Part shown: positions 58,048 to 64,000 of the stretch, piece after piece
How positions within the stretch are numbered: position 1 is the first letter of the stretch
Layout of the letters: each line of letters opens with the position of its first letter
NCBI GenBank assembly: GCA_015058275.1
Contig: SVCQ01000006.1
Location: 23,233-87,232, forward strand
Reading direction: 5' to 3'
DNA: 64,000 nt
Source of the DNA: Clostridiales bacterium
Lineage (GTDB): Bacteria; Bacillota; Clostridia; Peptostreptococcales; Anaerovoracaceae
Position numbers and translations under genes: made by a program
Notes under the pieces: model-generated
What the model was told of the DNA's origin: nothing
The model's database searches: none
What the model saw: only the letters and a program-made list of their open reading frames with translations

Positions 58048-59046
58048 ATGATAAAGAAAGAAGAACTCAAGCTTGTACAGGACTGGGACAAGACATTTGC
58101 AAAAAGTGAGAAGGTGGATCACTGCAAGGTGACTTTCGTGAATCGCTACGGCATAACTCTGGCCGCAGATATGTATGTGCCTAAGGATGCAGAGGGAAGG
58201 CTCCCGGCGATCGCAGTAAGCGGACCGTTTGGCGCAGTCAAGGAGCAGTGCTCGGGACTCTACGCCCAGACAATGGCTGAGAGAGGCTTCATTACAATTG
58301 CGTTCGATCCTTCCTTTACCGGAGAGAGCGGAGGCCAGCCGAGATACATGGCATCGCCTGACATCAACACAGAAGACTTCATGGCTGCGGTAGACTTCCT
58401 TTCTCTCAATGATAGAGTTGACGCTGATCGCATCGGTATCATCGGCATCTGTGGATGGGGCGGAATGGCTATAAACACGGCAGCGCTCGATACAAGGATA
58501 AAGGCGACCGTTGCTTCAACGATGTATGACATGACAAGAGTCAACGCCAACGGTTACTTTGATTCCGAGGACAGTGAGGAGCAGCGCTATGAGAAGAGGG
58601 CTGCAATGTGCGCGCAGAGACTTGCGGATCTCAAGGCGGGAGATTATGCACGCGCAGGCGGAGTCATCGATCCGCTGCCTGAAGACGCTCCGTACTTTGT
58701 CAAGGACTATCATGCTTACTACAAGACAGACAGGGGCTATCATGCAAGATCCCTTAACTCCAACGATGGCTGGAACGTGACAGGATGCGAGTCGTTCATG
58801 AATCAGCCTATCCTGAAGTACTCGGACGAGATCAGAAGCGCAGTGATGGTGCTGCATGGCGACAAAGCTCATTCATTTTATTTCGGCAAGGATGCTTATG
58901 ACAACATGGTAAGAGGCAGCAAGTATGCCGACAACAAGGAACTTCTCGTTATAGAGGGAGCGTCCCACACCGATCTTTATGACGGCGGTGAGAACAACGC
59001 TATCCCGTTCGACAAGCTGCAGGCGTTCTTTGAAAAGTATCTGTAA
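58048..59046 (+). CDS. alpha/beta hydrolase with Cys at the nucleophile elbow
   Basis: 332 residues, dienelactone-hydrolase-like/DAP2-like alpha/beta fold. The elbow reads IGIIGICGWGG, so Cys, not Ser, is the candidate nucleophile. FDPSFTGESGGQPRYMASPDI precedes it, and the C-terminal VIEGASHTDLYD provides the His. AAGGAG precedes the ATG. The substrate is unknown. It is probably in one transcript with the flavoprotein gene that follows after 15 bases and under control of the LysR regulator. Confidence 0.82.
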   Translation: MIKKEELKLVQDWDKTFAKSEKVDHCKVTFVNRYGITLAADMYVPKDAEGRLPAIAVSGPFGAVKEQCSGLYAQTMAERGFITIAFDPSFTGESGGQPRYMASPDINTEDFMAAVDFLSLNDRVDADRIGIIGICGWGGMAINTAALDTRIKATVASTMYDMTRVNANGYFDSEDSEEQRYEKRAAMCAQRLADLKAGDYARAGGVIDPLPEDAPYFVKDYHAYYKTDRGYHARSLNSNDGWNVTGCESFMNQPILKYSDEIRSAVMVLHGDKAHSFYFGKDAYDNMVRGSKYADNKELLVIEGASHTDLYDGGENNAIPFDKLQAFFEKYL

Positions 59047-59061
59047 TAGAAGGAGCTATAT

Positions 59062-59583
59062 ATGAAAGTATTGGTACTTAACGGAAGCCCGCGCCCGCAT
59101 GGCAACACATCAAAAATGACAGCCGCCTTCAAAGAGGCTGCTGAGGCCGCAGGCCACGATGTCAAAGAGTTCAGAGTGACAGGTATGAATATCAGGGGCT
59201 GCATGGCCTGTGAAAACTGTCATGGTAAGTGGGCAGGCGAATGCGTGCAGAAGGATGACATGCAGAAGATATACGCTGAATTGAAGGATGCAGAGATGCT
59301 TGTACTGGCTTCGCCAATCTACTATCACGGTATCAGCGGTCAGCTGAAGTGTGTGATCGACAGATTCTACTCAGCGCTGTACCCGAAGGCTCCTGAGAGC
59401 CTGAAGTACGTCTCGATGTTCCTTGCCTCGGGAGATAAAGAACAGTACACCGGCGCGAGGTTCTCTTTCGACGGTGACTTCCGCGGTTATCTCGGACTTG
59501 AGGATAAGGGGTTCTTCACATGCGCGGGTGAGATGAAAGGTGAAGTGCTCGAGGAGATAAGGAGCATGGCAAAAGGGCTGTAG
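59062..59583 (+). CDS. flavodoxin-fold NAD(P)H-dependent oxidoreductase
   Basis: 173 residues. The FMN phosphate loop is LNGSPRPHGNTSKM, ASPIYYHGISGQLKCVIDRF is typical, and a two-Cys segment (GCMACENCHGKWAGECVQKDD) resembles iron-sulfur flavoprotein relatives. It reduces an unknown acceptor with NAD(P)H. It sits between the Cys-nucleophile hydrolase and a cyclophilin-like lipoprotein. Confidence 0.88.
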   Translation: MKVLVLNGSPRPHGNTSKMTAAFKEAAEAAGHDVKEFRVTGMNIRGCMACENCHGKWAGECVQKDDMQKIYAELKDAEMLVLASPIYYHGISGQLKCVIDRFYSALYPKAPESLKYVSMFLASGDKEQYTGARFSFDGDFRGYLGLEDKGFFTCAGEMKGEVLEEIRSMAKGL

Positions 59584-59602
59584 TACAAGGGGACGGTAAG
59601 TC

Positions 59603-60103
59603 ATGAAAAAGATGCTGATAATAATCCTGACCATCGCACTTATCGTAGCGTTGGCCGCGTGTGCCGATAAGAAAGAGACTCCGAATGCAGACGCATCTGA
59701 AGATGCACTGCAGACTGATATTACTGATAATGAAGAGGAGAGAGGAACGACCGGGATGAGACTGAAGATCAATAATGAAGAAGTCGATGTGAAATGGGAA
59801 GACAATGAATCCGTAAGAGCACTGGCTGATCTGGCTTCGGAAGGGCCGTTAACCATCGACACCTCACGGTATGGCGGATTCGAGCAGGTCGGCGGACTGG
59901 GAACTACACTGCCGGACAATGATGTGAATACAACGACGGAACCGGGGGATATCGTCCTGTACACAGGAAGCAACATAGTGGTGTTCTTCGGAACGAATAC
60001 CTGGGCATATACAAGACTCGGACATATAGAGGGCAAGAGCGGGGACGAACTGAGAGATATGCTCGGAGGAAATAACGTCGTACTGACGATCACTTCAGAT
60101 TAA
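59603..60103 (+). CDS. lipoprotein with cyclophilin-like domain
   Basis: 166 residues. The signal peptide with lipobox LAAC puts the lipidated Cys at residue 20. An acidic linker follows, then a cyclophilin-like fold (MRLKINNEEVDVKWEDNESVRALADLA; LPDNDVNTTTEPGDIVLYTGSNIVVFFG). Domains of this type occur beside flavodoxin-like genes. Whether it has peptidyl-prolyl isomerase activity is unknown; the usual catalytic Arg context is not seen. Confidence 0.82.
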   Translation: MKKMLIIILTIALIVALAACADKKETPNADASEDALQTDITDNEEERGTTGMRLKINNEEVDVKWEDNESVRALADLASEGPLTIDTSRYGGFEQVGGLGTTLPDNDVNTTTEPGDIVLYTGSNIVVFFGTNTWAYTRLGHIEGKSGDELRDMLGGNNVVLTITSD

Positions 60104-60130
60104 AACTGCAGCCTTCACTTTGCGATCGCG

Positions 60131-60564
60131 ATGCACAAAGATGAAGAGATCAGATTCACATACGGGCTGCCTCAGCATATACTTGAGCTGATAAAAGAGG
60201 ATGCTGACGGGTTCATGAGCTTTGCGCCTCAGGCCATGCTTATGGTGATATGCATGAACCGCCTTATTTTCCTCAGGGAAGTCGAACACTTCGAGACCGA
60301 CTACTACAGAAACCTTGTGTCTGATGCCGCGTTCATGCACGGCAATTCCGAGATCTTCAGATCCCTGAACAGGCGCGCATCATAGCCGTAGCCGATGCGT
60401 ACGACGCGATGACGAGCAACAGAAGCTACCGCGGTGCGATGGAGCAGTCGAGGGTTCGTGCCCAGATAGAGGGCGGACGCGGAACGCAGTTCAATGAACG
60501 CTTCGCAGACATCATGCTTCAGATGATAGACGAGGATACCGGGTACGACATGCGTGAGAAGTAA
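60131..60564 (+). pseudogene. chimeric HD-GYP relic
   Basis: There are two frames. The first (60131-60385, no ribosome site) encodes about 80 residues of an unidentified helical domain, then runs out of frame. The second (60364-60564) encodes PEQARIIAVADAYDAMTSNR and the usual HD-GYP tail (SYRGAMEQSRVRAQIEGGRG, TQFNERFADIMLQMIDEDT). The catalytic HD and GYP motifs are gone. It appears to be a deletion/frameshift remnant of a c-di-GMP phosphodiesterase gene, beside the intact EAL gene downstream. Confidence 0.7.
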
Positions 60565-60587
60565 TCTTCATATTGAGATCAAATGAG

Positions 60588-60616
60588 CACAGCTGTTATC
60601 AGCTGTGTTTTTTTTA
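60588..60616 (+). terminator. terminator after the HD-GYP relic
   Basis: CACAGCTG / CAGCTGTG stem with a 4-base loop and nine T residues. Confidence 0.9.
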
Positions 60617-60698
60617 TAAATAGGCTAACGATTAAATGGGATTCTTATGGTATTATTATGAATAATGTAGATATATAGCAGACGTAACAAGGGGATTT

Positions 60699-63600
60699 AT
60701 GTCATATTCATCTGCCGGACTGCTGGCATTGATAATCTGCCTGATAATCAATCATGATGTGTTCAAGATGAGAGAGGGTGAGAGCATCATCCCGGCTCAG
60801 GAGTCCTATTGCAAGTTCCTGATCTGGATATGCCTGTACTTTGTCTCTGACTTTTTATGGGGTATAACGTACGAGCTGCATCTTTTGAAGCTGACATATG
60901 CCGATACGGTCATATACTTTATCACCATGGGACTCGCCATACTGTACTGGGCCCGCTTCGTTGTGGATTATCTCGAAGAGAACCGCCGTATGGACAGGTT
61001 CCTGATGATCATGGGGAACTTTATCTTTCTGTTCCAGCTGATATCGATACTTGCCAACTTCGTGCGCCCGGTCTTGTTCTCTTTCGATGCGGACGGGGTC
61101 TATCATCCGGAGATCATGAGATATGTCACGCTGGCTGCTCAGCTTGTCATGTTTATTATGACGACTGTCTATGCGCTTACAGTCGCGGCAAAGAGTCAGG
61201 GATATGTAAGGCACAGACACCGCACGATCGGACTGTTCAGCATAATACTGACAGTATTTGATATCCTCCAGGTGATCTACTCGCTGCTTCCGATGTTCAC
61301 TATAGGATGTCTTCTGGGCATTTGCCTTCTCCACAGCTATTTCCTTGAGAATTTCAGAGAAGAGTACCGCAGCGATCTTGAAGTCCGGCTGCAGGACAGC
61401 ATAGAGAAGGGTAACTACTTCGACCTTCTGACAGGCCTTCCGAGCATGACTTATTTCTTTGAGCTCAGCGATGCCGCAAAGGATGAGATAATCAGAAACG
61501 GCGGAGTCCCTTACATGCTGTACATGGACTTCAGCGGGATGAAGTTCTTCAATAATAAGTACGGGTTCTCTGAGGGAGATAAGCTGCTTCAGGAATTCGC
61601 GCGGATACTGGTCAGCCTGTTCGGAAGCGAGAGCTGCTGCCGCATTGCCGGAGATCACTTTGCTGCCGCCACTCAGAAGGAAGGGCTGGAGGAAAAGATC
61701 GAAAAGCTCTTCAGTGAGTTCAGCAGGGCCAATGGCGGTAATTCGCTTCCTGTCCATGTTGGGCTGTACTCCGACAACGTCGGAGTCGTACCGGCCAGTA
61801 CTGCCTGCGACAGAGCCAAGCTTGCATGCAGTGAGCTTGGCGGGACTTATGCATCCGGCTTCAGGTATTACAGAAGCGAGCTCAGGGACGATGTCGAAAA
61901 GAAACGTTACATTGCCGAGAGCATCGACAAGGCTGTAAGTGAAGGCTGGATACAGGTCTACCTCCAGCCGATCGTGAGATCTGTCAACGAGAGAGTCTGC
62001 GACGTGGAAGCCCTGGCGAGGTGGATCGATCCGGAGCGCGGCTTCATGTCTCCGGCTGATTTTATCCCGGCACTCGAAGAATCCGGACAGATATACAAGC
62101 TCGATCTTTATATGGTCGATCACATCCTTGAGCTGATGAAGGAGCAGAGAGAGAAGGGCTTCAGCGTGATCCCTCATTCCATAAATCTTTCCCGCTCGGA
62201 TTTCGATTCCTGTGATATCGTAGAGGAGATCAGAAGCAGAGTGGATGCTGCGGGAGTCGGAAGAGACAGGATAAGCATAGAGCTGACCGAGAGCATCATC
62301 GGCAGCGATTTCGAATTCATAAAGGAGCAGGTGGAACGTTTTCGCAGTCTGGGATTCCCTGTGTGGATGGATGACTTCGGAAGCGGATATTCCTCACTGG
62401 ACGTCCTTCAGAGCATAAAGTTTGATCTGCTCAAGTTCGACATGAGCTTTATGCACAAACTCGATGAGGGTGAGGAGGGCAAGATCATCCTGACAGAGCT
62501 GATGAGGATGGCTGCATCCCTTGGTGTGGACACGATCTGCGAGGGAGTTGAGACCGAAGAGCAGGTGAACTTCCTCCGGGATATAGGATGCACCAAGCTT
62601 CAGGGATATTACTATAGCAAACCGGTACCGTTTGATGAGATCCTTGATCTGCGCGATAACGGTATGATCATAAGGACTGAAGATACGAGGGAATCCGAAT
62701 ACTACGAGAGCATCGGTAAGGTTAACCTGTTCGATCTCGGAGTTACCGGAGATGGCGATGATGATTCGCTCTATAACACTTTCGATACTATCCCGATCGC
62801 CGTTATCGAAGTGAAGGACGATAAAGCCAGATACATCAGGAGCAACCATTCGTACCGAGGTTTTGTGAATCGCTATCTGGGTGATGAAATATTCACGGGG
62901 GTGATAGACTTCAGGAATCCTGACATACAATACGGTCCGGTATTCCCTGCAGTCATAAAGCAGTGCTGCGAGAGCGGGAACCGCACGTTCTACGAGGACA
63001 AGCTTCCTGATGGTTCGGTCATCCATTCGCTCGCATACAGAGTTTGCTCTAACCCTGTCACAGGAAGCACAGCAGTCGCAGTCGCTGTGCTGTCTGTCAC
63101 CGAAGCTGATGACAGCACTACCTTCGCGGATATAGCAAGGGCGCTTGCCGCTGACTACTACAATCTGTTCGTGATCGATCTGGATACGAATGATTACATC
63201 GAATACTCCTCGCGCGTCGGCGGTGAGGAACTGTCGGTCGAGAGGCAGGGCAAGGACTTCTTCGAGTCGGCAAAGCGCGATACGATGACACGTATCTACG
63301 AAGACGACAGGGAGACTTTCCTCAGACTGTTTACCAAAGAAAACGTATTGCAGGAACTGGATACCCAGGGAGTCTTCACGACTACATACCGCCTGATCGA
63401 TACGGGAACGCCGATGTACGTCAACATGAAGATCACCAGGATGCAGGGCGGCAACCGCATCATACTGGGTATCAGTATCATTGACGCTCAGATGAAGCAG
63501 TGGGAAGAGGAGAAGAAACTGAGACAGGAGCGTTTATCCCTTGGAAGGATAGCATCTCTGGCTCCTGACTATATCGTGCTTTATACAGTCGATCCGGAGA

Positions 63601-63911
63601 CGGGCGAGTATGTCCAGTACAGTCCTTCCCATGAGTTTGAGAGCTTCGGCCTGGCCAGAACGGGCGAAGATTTCTTCGGTGATGTGGTGCGCGATGCTCC
63701 TAAGGCGATAGATCCCAGGGATATGGAAAGACACCTGCGCGTGTTCACTAAAGAGAATATGATGAATGAGATAAAAAAGAACGGGTTGTTTGTACACAGC
63801 TACGGGCTTATGATCGACGGTAAATCCGTACCGGTCCAGCTGAGAGCCACGCTGGCCCGCGAGGATGACGGCGAAAAGATAATCCTGGGAGTAAGCAAAG
63901 ACGACCGCTGA
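60699..63911 (+). CDS. membrane EAL-domain c-di-GMP phosphodiesterase with degenerate GGDEF and tandem sensor modules
   Basis: 1070 residues. About six N-terminal membrane helices (1-215) precede a GGDEF fold with signature AGDHF (near 325), which is not expected to be catalytic. An EAL domain follows (about 410-655) with VEALARW, INLSRSDF, ELTES, DDFGSGYSS, LLKFDMSFM, EGVETEEQ and QGYYYSKP, so all phosphodiesterase residues are present. After a PAS-like segment there are two tandem homologous modules (about 805-920 and 940-1065, with ALAADYYNLFVIDLDTNDYI and SLAPDYIVLYTVDPETGEYV as equivalents) and then the stop, with no output domain. AAGGGG precedes the ATG. Confidence 0.9.
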   Translation: MSYSSAGLLALIICLIINHDVFKMREGESIIPAQESYCKFLIWICLYFVSDFLWGITYELHLLKLTYADTVIYFITMGLAILYWARFVVDYLEENRRMDRFLMIMGNFIFLFQLISILANFVRPVLFSFDADGVYHPEIMRYVTLAAQLVMFIMTTVYALTVAAKSQGYVRHRHRTIGLFSIILTVFDILQVIYSLLPMFTIGCLLGICLLHSYFLENFREEYRSDLEVRLQDSIEKGNYFDLLTGLPSMTYFFELSDAAKDEIIRNGGVPYMLYMDFSGMKFFNNKYGFSEGDKLLQEFARILVSLFGSESCCRIAGDHFAAATQKEGLEEKIEKLFSEFSRANGGNSLPVHVGLYSDNVGVVPASTACDRAKLACSELGGTYASGFRYYRSELRDDVEKKRYIAESIDKAVSEGWIQVYLQPIVRSVNERVCDVEALARWIDPERGFMSPADFIPALEESGQIYKLDLYMVDHILELMKEQREKGFSVIPHSINLSRSDFDSCDIVEEIRSRVDAAGVGRDRISIELTESIIGSDFEFIKEQVERFRSLGFPVWMDDFGSGYSSLDVLQSIKFDLLKFDMSFMHKLDEGEEGKIILTELMRMAASLGVDTICEGVETEEQVNFLRDIGCTKLQGYYYSKPVPFDEILDLRDNGMIIRTEDTRESEYYESIGKVNLFDLGVTGDGDDDSLYNTFDTIPIAVIEVKDDKARYIRSNHSYRGFVNRYLGDEIFTGVIDFRNPDIQYGPVFPAVIKQCCESGNRTFYEDKLPDGSVIHSLAYRVCSNPVTGSTAVAVAVLSVTEADDSTTFADIARALAADYYNLFVIDLDTNDYIEYSSRVGGEELSVERQGKDFFESAKRDTMTRIYEDDRETFLRLFTKENVLQELDTQGVFTTTYRLIDTGTPMYVNMKITRMQGGNRIILGISIIDAQMKQWEEEKKLRQERLSLGRIASLAPDYIVLYTVDPETGEYVQYSPSHEFESFGLARTGEDFFGDVVRDAPKAIDPRDMERHLRVFTKENMMNEIKKNGLFVHSYGLMIDGKSVPVQLRATLAREDDGEKIILGVSKDDR

Positions 63912-63931
63912 GCAAGCGGCCGCCTTTTTTA
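63906..63931 (+). terminator. terminator-like hairpin after the EAL gene
   Basis: CCGCT/AGCGG with GAGCA between, then CCGCCTTTTTT. Confidence 0.65.
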
Positions 63932-63934
63932 GTA

Positions 63935-64000
63935 TGACGGGCACGCCGTCAATCTGTGGTGAAAGTCCACAAGGGGCGTAGCCAACGACGAACCCCAGAG
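63935..64000 (+). mobile_element. probable 5' end of a group II intron (cut by the window edge)
   Basis: TGACGGGCACGCCGTCA, then TGTGGTGAAAGTCCACA, then GGGGCGTAGCC and ACGACGAACCCC form three successive stems. The GGTGAAAGTCC and ACGACGAACCCC blocks match domain I of bacterial group II introns as I remember them. The rest, including any reverse transcriptase, lies outside the window. Confidence 0.5.

Overview
The window looks like chromosome of an anaerobic member of the Clostridia (Bacillota). It is moderately GC-rich and biased to Shine-Dalgarno starts. It carries ScpAB condensin subunits, a SAM-I riboswitch before metK, a PadR/DUF1700/DUF4097 cassette, an Rrf2-controlled cysK, pyruvate carboxylase and a butyrate kinase. 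No rRNA is present and one tRNA gene (Ser, GGA) is seen. The species cannot be named from sequence alone.

Layout. 1-6600 is mostly housekeeping on the + strand: lipase-like hydrolase, prepilin-type peptidase, truA, scpA, scpB, rluB-type synthase, MFS carrier. It is broken by a 550-base stretch full of repeats. 6660-11680 (-) is a complete branched-chain amino acid ABC transporter (livFGMHJ order on the map), with a terminator between the binding protein gene and the rest. 11780-15370 (-) holds a cytidylate-kinase-like gene, an AlaX-type editing hydrolase and an orphan protein, with a cluster of DnaA-box-like sites between the last two. 15430-20280 (+) is the SAM riboswitch followed by metK, dut and two FAD proteins. 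20340-21660 (-) holds dapB and a dCMP deaminase. 21840-36840 (+) runs through a DUF2207 protein, typA, pyc, buk, a large EAL signalling protein, a secreted transglutaminase-fold protein and a large exported lipase-like membrane protein.

From 36900 the sequence becomes accessory. The 3' end of tRNA-Ser has been a repeated insertion site: its last 13 bases occur three times, and a 141-base direct repeat brackets a Fic gene with two identical operator palindromes. A further split copy of the same repeat brackets a PrsW-like protease. Next come an Rrf2 regulator and cysK, separated by a promoter, tandem operators and a short Cys-codon-containing leader ORF. They are followed by a nitrilase, TetR/VTT genes, a coupled lipid-enzyme cluster (E2-like acyltransferase, acylglycerophosphate acyltransferase, PAP2 phosphatase), a flavin reductase and an AHL-lactonase-like hydrolase.

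48374-53815 is a nested mobile element. An IS3-family insertion sequence has its orfB interrupted by a recombinase-in-trio (RIT) element with three tyrosine recombinases and 92-base perfect inverted ends. Joining the flanks restores the transposase reading frame. To the right lie the PadR cassette, a macrodomain hydrolase, a LysR regulon-like cluster, a chimeric HD-GYP relic, and a second large EAL protein. The window closes on what looks like the 5' end of a group II intron.
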